A stretch of 64,000 nucleotides of DNA from Gracilibacillus halotolerans (GTDB lineage Bacteria > Bacillota > Bacilli > Bacillales > Amphibacillaceae), in assembly GCF_014206945.1 (NCBI RefSeq), contig NZ_JACHON010000003.1, positions 62,001 through 126,000 on the forward strand. The letters are read 5' to 3'. The notes beneath the pieces are model-generated. The model was not told the origin of the DNA, searched no databases, and saw only the letters and a list, made by a program, of their open reading frames with translations. The position numbers were made by a program, and so were the translations under genes. Every line of letters starts with the position of its first letter. The stretch's first letter is position 1. This document shows positions 25,110-35,385 of this stretch, piece by piece.

Positions 25110-25835
25110 TTAATGCTTTATCGGAGGAATGAGAATGTTACGATCATCTTTTAAGGAAATATGGACTTCGTGGTTTTTATTGATTGATGCATAAAATACA
25201 CTATCTAATTCCACGACTCCTTGATAGGATAGTTGTTGTTTTAACCAGAAATCATCGACATTAAATTTCTCTAAAACTTCTTCATACATGGTTCCTTCGA
25301 CAATAACAGGGTAAGAAATAGAAGATGCTGTTTGAATAATATTCATGTCTTCACGTGTCACTGTATTTTTAGACGGTTTCTTCCATACACTTAAAGACCC
25401 ATTTGCTTCTACAATAGCTGTTTCCACATCCTTAATATCAAAAACTTCCTTTTCTCGTAACATTTGAAGTATATTATCAATTGAATAGTGAATCTTTTCT
25501 AGGTTTGTCGTAACGAATTTCCCGTCTTGTACAACAATAGTTGGCTCAAAGGTAAGCAGCCTGCCAATTTTTCGATTGGATAGTTTCCACTTAGCTACAC
25601 CTTTTTGAAGAAGAGCAATGGCAATAATAGCAATAACGGTAGGGAAATGTTCAATATTAGGATCTGCGATGTCTGCACCAACAACTGCTCCTAGTATGAT
25701 AACAACTAGGAAATCAAATATAGGCAATTCACCAATTACTCGTTTTCCCATGAATATAGTTATAAATAATAGTAGTGGCAAGATTGTAATAATTCTTAAT
25801 AATATCAGAGCTATTTCCTTCAAAAAATCCAACAT
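25110..25835 (-). CDS. DUF421/YetF-family membrane protein
   Basis: 241 residues: three N-terminal membrane helices (about 7-27, 38-56, 61-78) and a cytoplasmic beta domain, the classic DUF421 layout (MGKRVIGELPIFDFLVVIILGAVVGADIADP). Several paralogues are usual in bacilli and affect spore germination or envelope properties. Function unproven. Single-gene unit; no operon partner. Confidence 0.85.
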   Translation of the reverse strand: MLDFLKEIALILLRIITILPLLLFITIFMGKRVIGELPIFDFLVVIILGAVVGADIADPNIEHFPTVIAIIAIALLQKGVAKWKLSNRKIGRLLTFEPTIVVQDGKFVTTNLEKIHYSIDNILQMLREKEVFDIKDVETAIVEANGSLSVWKKPSKNTVTREDMNIIQTASSISYPVIVEGTMYEEVLEKFNVDDFWLKQQLSYQGVVELDSVFYASINKNHEVHISLKDDRNILIPPIKH

Positions 25836-25996
25836 GCACGAATCACCCTTTTTTAATGACGTATTTGTCCCATTAATTCTAGGGTATTTTATCCTTGTCT
25901 GAAGTCATTATTCGGAAGGAATTGAGAAAAGTCCTGTTACTTTTTGAGCTATCCTCTCATTTTAAATAATTTATCGAGAAGTTCAGAAAAAAGTTT

Positions 25997-26025
25997 TTGT
26001 ATTTATATACATAGTTGTGTATAAT
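25997..26025 (+). promoter_or_regulatory. Sigma-A promoter of the cPGS-like GTPase gene
   Basis: -35 TTGTAT (25997-26002), 17-base spacer, perfect -10 TATAAT (26020-26025), 36 bases before the start codon. Confidence 0.75.
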
Positions 26026-26061
26026 TATAATAACATATCGTAAATTATAGGAGAATCCACA

Positions 26062-27411
26062 ATGAAAACTATAGATACAAAAAATATTATTATTATTGGT
26101 GCGGCGGGAAGAGATTTTCATAACTTTAATACGTATTATCGAGATAATAATGCTTATAATGTTGTTGCATTTACAGCAACACAAATTCCAGATATAGATG
26201 GAAGAAAATATCCTAGCGAATTAGCGGGAGAGCTTTATCCGGACGGTATTCCGATTTATTCACAAGATCAATTACCAGAATTAATCAAAGGGTTAGAAGT
26301 GGACGAATGTGTCTTTGCATACAGTGATGTTAGTTATCAAGATGTAATGGGTGTGGGTGCCATCGTAAACGCAGCTGGCGCAAATTTCACCCTGTTAGGT
26401 CCGAATAGCACAATGCTAAAGAGTAATAAACCGGTTATCTCTGTTTGTGCTGTGCGAACAGGGACAGGGAAGAGCCAAACATCTCGTAAAATAATCGAAA
26501 CACTGTTAGAGCATAATCTTAAGGTTATTGCGATCAGACATCCAATGCCGTATGGCGATTTAAACGAACAGCGTGTGCAAAGATTTGCAACTGTAGAGGA
26601 TCTGCAAAAACACCATTGTACGATTGAGGAAATGGAAGAATATGAACCACACGTAGCACGTGGTAATGTTGTGTATGCTGGTGTCGATTATGCAGACATA
26701 TTAGAAGCGGCTGAAAATGATCCAGATGGTTGCGATGTAATTTTATGGGATGGGGGAAATAACGACCTTTCTTTCTACGAGCCTGATTTGGCTGTTACGG
26801 TATTAGACCCACATCGTCCAGGCCATGAATTGAAATACTATCCTGGTGAAGTGTGCTTACGAACAACAGATGTTGCAATTATTAATAAAGTAGATAGTGC
26901 GTCCGAGGAAGCTATACAAACTGTAGAAAATAACATTAAGTTTGCAAGTCCGAACAGTGCTATTATAAAAGCTGAATCAAAGATTACAGTAGATCAACCA
27001 GAGACGATTAAAGGTAAGCGTGTATTAATTGTTGAAGATGGCCCAACGTTAACGCATGGGGAAATGAAGCTTGGCGCAGGTACGATTGCGGCTGAGCGAT
27101 TGGGAGCAAAGGAAATTGTCGACCCACGTCCATATGCTGTTGGTACACTAAAAGATACGTTCAATAAATACAGCCATATCGGCAACGTTCTTCCTGCAAT
27201 GGGATACGGTGAACAACAATTAAAAGATCTAGAAGAAACGATTAATGCCACAGATTGTGACGCAGTAATCATCGGGACACCTATGGATTTAAGTCGCGTC
27301 ATATCCATTAATAAGCCATGCACGCGCGTCCACTATGATTTAGAAGAAATCAGCACTCCGAATTTAAAAGATATATTAGCGAATTTCATTCAAGAACATA
27401 ATCTTGGGTAA
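26062..27411 (+). CDS. Cyclic 2,3-diphosphoglycerate synthetase-like GTPase
   Basis: 449 residues, soluble. An N-terminal Rossmann-like part (IIIIGAAGRDFHNFNTYYRDN) is followed by a P-loop domain with AVRTGTGKSQTSRKI (about 131-145) and IINKVD for guanine. It has a C-terminal repeat of a Rossmann motif. This matches proteins annotated as predicted GTPases related to archaeal cyclic 2,3-diphosphoglycerate synthetase. Bacteria lack that metabolite as a rule, so the true reaction is unclear. Own promoter and terminator; RBS ATAGGAGA. Confidence 0.82.
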   Translation: MKTIDTKNIIIIGAAGRDFHNFNTYYRDNNAYNVVAFTATQIPDIDGRKYPSELAGELYPDGIPIYSQDQLPELIKGLEVDECVFAYSDVSYQDVMGVGAIVNAAGANFTLLGPNSTMLKSNKPVISVCAVRTGTGKSQTSRKIIETLLEHNLKVIAIRHPMPYGDLNEQRVQRFATVEDLQKHHCTIEEMEEYEPHVARGNVVYAGVDYADILEAAENDPDGCDVILWDGGNNDLSFYEPDLAVTVLDPHRPGHELKYYPGEVCLRTTDVAIINKVDSASEEAIQTVENNIKFASPNSAIIKAESKITVDQPETIKGKRVLIVEDGPTLTHGEMKLGAGTIAAERLGAKEIVDPRPYAVGTLKDTFNKYSHIGNVLPAMGYGEQQLKDLEETINATDCDAVIIGTPMDLSRVISINKPCTRVHYDLEEISTPNLKDILANFIQEHNLG

Positions 27412-27427
27412 AATACATCCCTTTGGA

Positions 27428-27453
27428 AAGACTAGTAGGTACCTACTAGTCTT
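27428..27453 (+). terminator. Terminator after the GTPase gene
   Basis: Fully palindromic stem AAGACTAGTAGGT/ACCTACTAGTCTT followed by ATTTTTATT. 27454-27707 shows no gene. Confidence 0.8.
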
Positions 27454-27707
27454 ATTTTTATTGAGCAACGGTACTATAGCAATAACTTATATTTTCATCT
27501 TCAGAGATTGTAAAATCCACTGATATTTTTACATAAAAACCGAGAAGAATAGAAAGATAATAGAAGTACGAATTGCCACTTCATGTATAGAAATACAATA
27601 TGACAAAGTACGGATCAGTCAAAATTTCCTCTAACAATCATTGAAGAATTGCTTAAACGGGTATAAACAATTAGATATTAAAAAATATAGCTATGTAGGA
27701 GGAAAAA

Positions 27708-29288
27708 ATGAATAACAAACATTTAAAGAATCCAGTTTTTATTATCTCCGCAAGTATTATCTCCGTTTTAGTTTTAATTGGAGCCATATTTCCTCAAAAG
27801 TTTGGTGAGGTAGCGGAACAGTTATTTTTATTTACTACAAATAACTTCGGTTGGTTTTACTTAATAGCTGTATTTATCATTATATTGTTTCTTATTGCAA
27901 TTGCTTTTAGTAAATTCGGGAAAATACGATTAGGTGGGGAAGATGAACGGCCTGAATTTCCTTTTTTCACATGGGTCGGCATGCTATTTTCCGCAGGGTT
28001 TGGTGCTGGATTAGTTTTTTGGGGTGTGGCAGAACCGATGTCCCATTTCTTTGAAACACCATTTTATGCGATAGAGAACCAGTCAGAAGAAGCTGCGCGT
28101 GTGGCAATGGGCTACTCATTTTTTCATTGGGGAATTAGTCAATGGTCTGTATTTGCAATTGTCGGATTAGTGATTGCTTTTTTACAGTTTAGAAAGAATG
28201 ATAATGCGTTAATATCAAAAGCGACAGAATCTATTACTGGGCGTAAGACTGTAGTAAGAAATACGATTGATTCATTGGCAGTAGTTGCTACTGTTCTTGG
28301 TGTCGCTACTTCGATTGGTTTAGGGGTGCTTCAAATTCATGGAGGTCTCACTACCATCTCGAATATACCGACTGCTCTTTGGGTTCAGATTGTAATTATT
28401 GCTATTATATTTTTGGCTTATATGGCATCTGCAACAACAGGTCTTGATAAAGGAATCCGTTATTTAAGTAATCTAAATTTAGCGATATGTCTAGTATTAC
28501 TCGTGTTTGTTTTCTTTATGGGGCCGACCGTATTTATATTAAATGCATTCACGTTAGGTATCGGTGATTATATTGCAGAATTTATCCAATATAGTTTACG
28601 ATTAGAGCCTTATAAAGGAGGTACTTGGGTGCGCGATTGGACGGTCTTTTATTGGGCTTGGGCGATTGCGTGGTCACCTTTTGTCGGTGCGTTTGTAGCA
28701 CGGGTTTCAAGAGGTCGTACCATTCGGGAGTTTATAGCAGGTGTTATGGTCATACCGCCAGTTCTTGCTTGTTTTTGGATTGCAACGTTCGGGGGGACAG
28801 CTCTATATAAAGATTTAAATGAAAATGCAGGTATTGCGGAGGCAGTTAATAATGATATAACAGTAGCTTTGTTTAATGTTTTCGAGACATTGCCTTTATC
28901 CTTTATAATGTCAGCATTATCAATCTTACTTATTTTTACGTTTCTAATCACCTCTGCAGACTCCGCGACTTATATATTAGGAAGTATGACAACTGGTGGC
29001 AGTCTGAATCCACCTGTGTTTCAAAAATTAGTATGGGGAGTATTAATTTCTGCAATAGCCGGCGTATTGCTTTTGGCTGGTGGTTTAGATGCATTGCAGA
29101 CAGCATCACTAGTTGCAGCCGTTCCATTTACCGTTATATTGCTCATTATGATAGCGGCAATCCTAAAGTTATTGAAGAAAGAACCAATTCCAATTTCTAA
29201 GAGGGATATAAGAAGATATCGTCGAATTGAAAAGGCAAGCGCAACGCTCGAGGAAAAAGAAAAGAAAATGAAGAAGAAGGGTAAATAA
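27708..29288 (+). CDS. opuD: BCCT-family betaine/carnitine/choline carrier, OpuD-like
   Basis: 526 residues, twelve membrane helices, charged C-terminal tail with RRYRRIEKASATLEEKEKKMKKK. Glycine-rich GFGAGLVFWGVAEPM in helix 3 and the tryptophan-rich WTVFYWAWAIAWSPFVGAF in helix 8 are the substrate and sodium site motifs of the family. It is the secondary-carrier counterpart of opuA in the window. RBS TAGGAGGA. Betaine as substrate is inferred from the closest family style; choline or carnitine cannot be excluded. Confidence 0.87.
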   Translation: MNNKHLKNPVFIISASIISVLVLIGAIFPQKFGEVAEQLFLFTTNNFGWFYLIAVFIIILFLIAIAFSKFGKIRLGGEDERPEFPFFTWVGMLFSAGFGAGLVFWGVAEPMSHFFETPFYAIENQSEEAARVAMGYSFFHWGISQWSVFAIVGLVIAFLQFRKNDNALISKATESITGRKTVVRNTIDSLAVVATVLGVATSIGLGVLQIHGGLTTISNIPTALWVQIVIIAIIFLAYMASATTGLDKGIRYLSNLNLAICLVLLVFVFFMGPTVFILNAFTLGIGDYIAEFIQYSLRLEPYKGGTWVRDWTVFYWAWAIAWSPFVGAFVARVSRGRTIREFIAGVMVIPPVLACFWIATFGGTALYKDLNENAGIAEAVNNDITVALFNVFETLPLSFIMSALSILLIFTFLITSADSATYILGSMTTGGSLNPPVFQKLVWGVLISAIAGVLLLAGGLDALQTASLVAAVPFTVILLIMIAAILKLLKKEPIPISKRDIRRYRRIEKASATLEEKEKKMKKKGK

Positions 29289-29360
29289 TATATACAAACA
29301 AAGGATTGGAAAGAAACAAATAGACAAATGTATTATGTAACAAGAGAATCAATAATGATT

Positions 29361-29398
29361 AAAAGCGTGAGATATTTTTGCAAATGTCTCACGCTTTT
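29361..29398 (+). terminator. Terminator after opuD
   Basis: AAAAGCGTGAGA (29361-29372) with TCTCACGCTTTT (29387-29398). 29399-29582 holds only a possible 10-codon leader frame. Confidence 0.85.
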
Positions 29399-29582
29399 AT
29401 GTGATTTTTTTAGTTATTACATTTTTAATCCTACTGAACATCGCGTGCATTATTCATGCTTCATATTCTTCAAACTAAAAAATGATGATACAATCAAATA
29501 AAACGAAGAGAGGATGTATGTTATCCAAATCTATAAATTATGCAACATAAAACTTAAATTAATATGCTGAGGAGGAAAGTGT

Positions 29583-30641
29583 ATGAGGGATTGTAGGATA
29601 TCATTAATTATTTTTGCGTTGCTAATTGTAACCGCTTGCAATGATAGTGAGGAGACTAAGTATAAAGTTATCTACTCAGGAGAAAGCGAGTCAGAAGAGC
29701 AAATGGATACCCCTGTTGAGGTTAAAAATTCTATAACCAAACCTGCTACGGTGGCCATTGTTCCTAAAGTAGTGAATATCCCATATTTCAATGCAGTAGA
29801 GAAAGGAGCTATGGAAGCAAGTAAAGAATTCGGTGTAAACGTAATTTATGCTGGGCCAAATATTGCAGATTCTAAGCAGCAAATTAATATTATTGAAGAA
29901 TTAATTGAGGAAAATATTGATGTATTAGCTGTATCAGCTAATGATCCTGAGGAGTTATTACCTATACTTAATAAAGCTCAACGGTCAGGTATAAGAGTAA
30001 TAACATGGGATGCAGATACAGAAACAGAAGGAAGGGAATTTTTTATCAATATGGTTCATCCTGAAACATTAGGGAGGCATCTCATGGATACACTAGCAAA
30101 GCATACGAATGAAAAAGGTGATTATGCAATCCTGACTGGTGCCTTATCTGCTGCAAATTTGAATGAATGGATGCATTGGATGATGGCACAACAGGAAGAA
30201 TATTATCCTGATTTAAATCTTATTGAGGTAATCCCAACTGATGAGGATCCCAATAAAGCTTATACCTCCACATTGGAACTGTTGGAAAAGTACCCCAATA
30301 TTAAAGGTATCATTGGCAATGTATCTGTAGCACCTCCTGCTGCGTCTCAAGCAGTAACAGATACTGGCAAGATAGGAGAAGTTATAGTGGTTGGGTTGTC
30401 GTCACCTAGCCAAATGCGGGAATATTTAAATAGTGGAGCTGCACAAGTTGTTACTTTATGGAGTCCAAAAAGATTGGGATATTTAACAGTAGCATTGGCG
30501 AAAAATTTAGTAGAAGGCATCAAACCGTATGACAAGCAATATATACAGGGAGTTGGTCCGATATCGGTAATGGATGACGAAGTGATTATGGGCGATCCAA
30601 TTGATTTTTATATAGGTAACGTGGATGAATATGATTTCTAA
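29583..30641 (+). CDS. Sugar-binding lipoprotein acting as kinase co-sensor (XylFII-like)
   Basis: 352 residues. Lipobox IVTAC (Cys19), acidic linker, then a type-I periplasmic-binding fold (VAIVPKVVNIPYFNAVEKGAMEA... VITWDADTE). It is the first gene of the sensor operon and overlaps the histidine kinase by 17 bases. This fits the XylFII-LytS-YesN arrangement of clostridia, where the binding protein senses sugar outside and touches the kinase rather than serving transport. The sugar is not identifiable. RBS GAGGAGG. Confidence 0.85.
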   Translation: MRDCRISLIIFALLIVTACNDSEETKYKVIYSGESESEEQMDTPVEVKNSITKPATVAIVPKVVNIPYFNAVEKGAMEASKEFGVNVIYAGPNIADSKQQINIIEELIEENIDVLAVSANDPEELLPILNKAQRSGIRVITWDADTETEGREFFINMVHPETLGRHLMDTLAKHTNEKGDYAILTGALSAANLNEWMHWMMAQQEEYYPDLNLIEVIPTDEDPNKAYTSTLELLEKYPNIKGIIGNVSVAPPAASQAVTDTGKIGEVIVVGLSSPSQMREYLNSGAAQVVTLWSPKRLGYLTVALAKNLVEGIKPYDKQYIQGVGPISVMDDEVIMGDPIDFYIGNVDEYDF

Positions 30642-32487
30642 ATTTCTCAAATTCAAGAACTATCGATTAATGCCCAAATTAATCATTATCTACTCCCTTT
30701 TAACCGTTATTCCAATGGCAATATTAGGATATATCGCCTACAGCCAATACATATCTTCTATCGAGAAACAAGCAGGAGAATACACTCCATTATTATTAGA
30801 ACAAGCTCATGCTAATATTCACAACCAAATAGATGAGTTAAAGCTTCTACCAAACTTAATCTACAACTCTAATCAGGTAGTTGGTGTTTTAAGAGAGGAA
30901 TTCTATCAAACTAATTCTGCTTTATTGCACGATGAGTTTGTAGTAAATAATTTCTTGAATACAACCTATATAAGTGGAGGAAATCCTAATGTACTAGGAG
31001 TTTTTCTGATTTCCAATAACCGACTTTTTCAAGCTACAAGCAAAAGCTATTCTGGATTTGAATTGGATGCTAGTTCTTTTCCATTTGGACAAGATTTTGA
31101 ATGGACTGAGTCAGAGTCAATCATTCTACCAAAGCAAATTTCTTTAGAATTTGAGGGAAATCCTCAATATATTTTATTAATGAAACAACTTACTGACTAT
31201 GACAATCGTAAAAAGTTAGGAACCATTTTTATTGCTTATGAATTAAACTTCTTGGAGAGTATTTTTGAAAAATTAAATTCGGAAAAAGGTGATATATGGC
31301 TAATGAATGATCAGGGTAGGGTTATTTATCATTCTAATCATGAGGAAATTGGTAATATTCATATAGAATCCAATGATTATCCAATCTTAAATGGCAGTTT
31401 CCGTACATTGAATGAGAATGAAAATAAACTTATTAGCTTACATACATCAGATGAAACAGGCTGGACTTTAGCGCAGAGTATCTATCTTAGTGAATTGACT
31501 CAACGAACAGACATGGTGAGAAATGTAACTATTATTATTTTTATTATACTTGTTATTATTAGTTTATTTTTATTTGTCATTTTCGTTTGGAACGTTTCTA
31601 GCCCTATCTATCGATTGGTCAAGTTAATGAAAAAAGTAGAGACGGGAGATTTTGATGTCGATTTACCAACTAAATCAAAGGATGAAGTTGGTTTATTAGC
31701 AATTAGTTTCAATTCAATGGTGAATAAAATAAAGGATTTAATAAAGGAAAATTACCATATTGAAATAAAGCAGAAAGACGCCGAACTTTATGCACTTCAG
31801 TCTCAAATTAATCCACACTTTATGTACAACACTCTCGAAACAATTGGAATGGTAATTGAAGAAGACGATCAGGAAACAGGTGTTAAGATGGTCACTTTAT
31901 TAGGGCGTATGCTACGTTATTCTATTAGTAATAAAGATAGACTTGTCTCGATAGAGAAAGAGGTTAGTCATATAGAGGATTACTTAACAATACAGAAGAT
32001 TAGATTTGAAGATCGCCTTACATTTGATATACAAAAGGAGCTGGAAACTGAACAATACTATATACCAAAGTTTATTATTCAACCAATAGTTGAAAATTCC
32101 ATTAAATACGGGCTAGAGCGGATAGAGGGTATCCACATCCTTGTTAAGATAAAAAAAATATCTAATCCTTTGAACGGTGGAGAAGAAATTCTATTAGTAA
32201 TAGAGGATAATGGTCCGGGAATTGATACTGAAAGATTAATATATTTAAAAAAAGAATTAAAATCAGATCCAACTATTAAAAAGGATGGTAGCTTCGGATT
32301 AATTAATGTTCATTCGCGAATTGTAATGACTTTTGGAAGTAATTATGGCTTACAGATTACTAGTTTAGAAAGTAGAGGTACTGTAGTACGTATTACAATA
32401 CCTTGCATAACTTCAGATCTTGTAGCAAGTAATCTGAAAATGGGGGAGAGCGATAATGAAAAAGATATCAGTAGTTATAGTAGATGA
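30625..32487 (+). CDS. LytS/YesM-type sensor histidine kinase
   Basis: 620 residues: membrane helix about 17-37, extracellular sensor about 38-295, second helix about 297-320, HAMP about 320-372, then the His_kinase domain with QSQINPHFMYNTLE (His near 398) and an ATPase domain with VENSIKYG (about 490) and DNGPGID (about 530). It autophosphorylates and passes phosphate to the YesN regulator, whose gene overlaps by 32 bases. The overlap with the lipoprotein gene supports a sensor complex. Confidence 0.93.
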   Translation: MNMISKFLKFKNYRLMPKLIIIYSLLTVIPMAILGYIAYSQYISSIEKQAGEYTPLLLEQAHANIHNQIDELKLLPNLIYNSNQVVGVLREEFYQTNSALLHDEFVVNNFLNTTYISGGNPNVLGVFLISNNRLFQATSKSYSGFELDASSFPFGQDFEWTESESIILPKQISLEFEGNPQYILLMKQLTDYDNRKKLGTIFIAYELNFLESIFEKLNSEKGDIWLMNDQGRVIYHSNHEEIGNIHIESNDYPILNGSFRTLNENENKLISLHTSDETGWTLAQSIYLSELTQRTDMVRNVTIIIFIILVIISLFLFVIFVWNVSSPIYRLVKLMKKVETGDFDVDLPTKSKDEVGLLAISFNSMVNKIKDLIKENYHIEIKQKDAELYALQSQINPHFMYNTLETIGMVIEEDDQETGVKMVTLLGRMLRYSISNKDRLVSIEKEVSHIEDYLTIQKIRFEDRLTFDIQKELETEQYYIPKFIIQPIVENSIKYGLERIEGIHILVKIKKISNPLNGGEEILLVIEDNGPGIDTERLIYLKKELKSDPTIKKDGSFGLINVHSRIVMTFGSNYGLQITSLESRGTVVRITIPCITSDLVASNLKMGESDNEKDISSYSR

Positions 32488-34126
32488 CGAAAATAGGATC
32501 CGTAGAGGTATAGAAAGAATGGTTCAATCTGCAGGTGATGTGTGGGACATTGTTGGGAGTTTTCAGAATCCGAATGACTTATTAGATAAATGTTCTAATC
32601 GGGAACTTACATTTGATTTGTTAATTACGGACATAAAGATGCCTGGTTTAGATGGTTTAACATTAATTTCTAAGCTGAAGAATTATTTTTCTTTCTACGC
32701 TCTTGTTATAAGTGGATATGACGATTTTTCGTATCTACAAAAAGCTATGAGGGAAGGAACAATAGATTATCTTCTAAAACCGTTAGAGCGAGAGGATTTT
32801 CACCTTCGCCTCGCTTCGGCTAAAGAGAAAATAGAGAATGATCGGAATCGAGAGAAGGAAATTACATCCATCCGCAATAAGGCCTCTAGTCTTACTTATA
32901 CGAATCAACTTCAAATGCTAAGTAATACTTTAGTAGAACAAGGAAATATAGATATTTCTATGATGGAGTGGACAAGAGACTTTCCGAACGGGAACTTTCT
33001 TCTATTTCATTTTAGTATGGATAAGAGTGACTATAAAATGAAATCCATCTCTAAATCTTGGCTTTCTATGTGGGCGTTTGCGATGGAGAATATCTTAAAG
33101 GAAACATATGAAAATTCTGGCCGAGTTTCAGCTGATAATATATGATGGGTTTGGAATGCGAAAAATTATTCTTATTGGGTACTAGTTGTTAACGAGCATC
33201 TTTCAGAGAAAGCTTTTGAAGAAATAGGCATTAAAATTGCAGAGCAATGCAGAGATAATATCCAGCTATACACACCGATAACAGCAACGGTATGTATGAG
33301 TAATACTTTTAAGGATTTATCTTCACTGTCTAGTGTTAGTGAGAACTTATTACAACTACTGCAATTTAGATTAGTGTATGGTGGAAACAAACTATTCACT
33401 TTGCAACTGATGGAAAAATGGATGAGTCAGAGTCTACATACTGATAAATTAGAAAAAATACAACGTGATATAGACCAATTTATTATTGCTTTAAATAGTA
33501 TGAATAGACCTCTTATACGGAAGTTATTACGTAGGTTTTTTAAAAACCTCCAAGTCTTACCATCGCCAAAGGAAATATTACTAAGTCTACAGTCGTTTTG
33601 TATCAGGATTCTGAACGATGTCATTATGCAGAATCGATTTAGATTTAATGATGAGGTTATAGAGGAAGGTTTCCTTTTATCCAATATGAATATGGCAACA
33701 ACATTTTCTGAGTTGGAAAATAAGGTTAATGAATGGGTTCAACTTATTACAGAAGAATTAAATTCAATACAAAAAGCTAATGGGTTCAATCGAATAGAAA
33801 TCGCAAAAAGGTGGATTTTAGAAAACCTTGAGAAACAAATTACGGTCGAAAAGATTGCGCAGCAAGTATATTTGAATCCCACCTATCTTTGTGAGGTATT
33901 CAAGACAGAGACTGGTGAAACAATTTTAGACTTTGTAACAAAAGCAAGAATTAGTAAAGCAAAATATTTATTAGAAAATTCGAATTTGAAAATATATGAG
34001 GTAGCACAAAAAGTAGGTTATTCTGATACAAAGTATTTTAGTAAGCTATTTAAAAGGCATCATGGAATACTTCCCTCTACTATAAAGGAGCTAAAGATAA
34101 AAAAAGAACTAGAAGCAGAGAAGTAG
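32456..34126 (+). pseudogene. YesN-type response regulator interrupted by an in-frame TGA
   Basis: The frame runs from the receiver domain (VDDEN, phospho-acceptor Asp59 in TDIKMPG, Lys in DYLLKPL) to an AraC-type DNA-binding domain at the end (RIEIAKRWILENLEKQITVEKIAQQVYLNPTYLCEVFK... KYFSKLFKRHHG). A single TGA at 33143-33145 splits it with no frame change; TGG there would restore a 556-residue protein of normal length. The downstream part has an ATG at 33296 but no convincing ribosome site. Either the regulator is inactive, is read through, or the base is an error. Confidence 0.85.
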
Positions 34127-34140
34127 CTATATTAATACTG

Positions 34141-34173
34141 AACCGTATGAGACAAACGTTGTTTCATACGGTT
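34141..34173 (+). terminator. Terminator after the regulator gene
   Basis: AACCGTATGA (34141-34150) with TCATACGGTT (34164-34173), followed by GTTTAATTT. Confidence 0.8.
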
Positions 34174-34180
34174 GTTTAAT

Positions 34181-34226
34181 TTAACCGAAAATCAACTACG
34201 TTAACCGAATTTTATCCCCTTATAAT
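34181..34226 (+). promoter_or_regulatory. Candidate YesN-activated promoter of the sugar ABC operon
   Basis: Direct repeats TTAACCGAA at 34181-34189 and 34201-34209, exactly 20 bases apart (two helical turns), precede a perfect -10 TATAAT (34221-34226). No good -35 exists, and the second repeat covers its place. This is the layout expected for an AraC-family activator. Binding is inferred. Confidence 0.6.
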
Positions 34227-34249
34227 ACAAACACTATTCTATTATATTT

Positions 34250-34264
34250 ATGGAAGCGGATTCA
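34250..34264 (+). promoter_or_regulatory. cre box (CcpA site)
   Basis: ATGGAAGCGGATTCA fits the consensus WTGNAANCGNWNNCW at every position. It lies just downstream of the predicted transcript start, where CcpA would block elongation when glucose is present. Confidence 0.75.
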
Positions 34265-34316
34265 TTAAATGGAGCCGAAATTCTAAACAACTATCAAAAT
34301 AAAAGGGGAGAATGAT

Positions 34317-35312
34317 ATGAAGAGATTTATTTTAATGTTTATTGTTGTATCTTTAGCATTCATTTTTATTGCTTGTGGAAACAATAGCGAGACAGATGGT
34401 GAAGCAAGTGAAAATACTAGTGAAGACTCGGGCACCAACACGAACAATACAGAATCGGCTGAAGATAATGGGGTTATTGGAATGACCGTATTGGATTTGG
34501 GCAATCCCTTTTTCGTCCAATTGACAGAAGTAGTTGGTGAACTTGCAGAAGCGGAAGGATACACGTTGAACGTAAATGACCCTAGAGACGATGTGAATTC
34601 TCAAGTAGATGCTATACAAGATTTTATTTCCCAAGGAGTAGATGCCATTATTGTAACAGCAACAGATCAAAACGTAATTAATGAAGCCATTCAAGAGGCA
34701 AAAGATGCTGGTATTCCTGTTGTTGCTCACACAACTAAGTTAGAAAACGCAGATGCGTGGGTTGGTGCGGATGAATATTCTATGGGATTGGCGTTAGGCC
34801 AGCAAGCTGGAGAGTGGATTTTAGAAAACCATAGTGGAGATGGAGAAGTAGGTATTTTAAATTTTGATCAAATTGAACAAGTAATTCAGCGTAAAGAAGG
34901 GATTATTGATGGAATTCATGAACATGCACCTAACGTAGAAGTAGTTGCGGATCAACAAGCTGGTGATCCAAATAGTGGCTATAACGTTGCGGAAGGTTTT
35001 ATACAAGCAAATCCCGATTTAGTTGGAATCTTTGGAATTAATGATGCTGGTGCACTTGGGGCATACAATGCTGCTGTAGGAGCAGGTAAAGATAGCGATG
35101 CCTTTGCTGTCGGGGGAATAGATGCGGTTCCTGAAGCGGTTGAAGCGATTAAAGAGGATGGAATCTACAAATTCACCGTTGATCAACAACCTGGTGTTAC
35201 TGGTCAAACATTATTCGAAAAGGCATTTGCTTTAATTAATGGTGAAGCAGTTGAAGAGGAGACAGAAATCGAAGTGAAAGCAGTAAATTCCTCTAATATC
35301 GACGAATACTAA
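34317..35312 (+). CDS. Sugar ABC transporter substrate-binding lipoprotein (RbsB-like)
   Basis: 331 residues. Signal peptide with lipobox FIFIACG (Cys20), Ser/Thr/Asn spacer, then an RbsB-type two-lobed fold: GMTVLDLGNPFF, DFISQGVDAIIVTATD, AHTTKLENADAWVGADE, GINDAGALGAYNA. Membrane-attached receptor feeding the ATPase and permease that follow. The target is probably a pentose or similar monosaccharide. RBS AAAGGGGAG. First gene of a three-gene operon. Confidence 0.9.
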   Translation: MKRFILMFIVVSLAFIFIACGNNSETDGEASENTSEDSGTNTNNTESAEDNGVIGMTVLDLGNPFFVQLTEVVGELAEAEGYTLNVNDPRDDVNSQVDAIQDFISQGVDAIIVTATDQNVINEAIQEAKDAGIPVVAHTTKLENADAWVGADEYSMGLALGQQAGEWILENHSGDGEVGILNFDQIEQVIQRKEGIIDGIHEHAPNVEVVADQQAGDPNSGYNVAEGFIQANPDLVGIFGINDAGALGAYNAAVGAGKDSDAFAVGGIDAVPEAVEAIKEDGIYKFTVDQQPGVTGQTLFEKAFALINGEAVEEETEIEVKAVNSSNIDEY

Positions 35313-35385
35313 TTATGCCTTAGGGGAATCCAATTGATTTATTGGATTTCCCCTAAGAATTTTTAGAAATGTGAGGTGAATAAGA

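Noticed and set aside
29518-29550. Ten-codon leader peptide with a good ribosome site before the sugar sensor gene
   Set aside because: Too short to support by sequence alone; no attenuator hairpin follows it.
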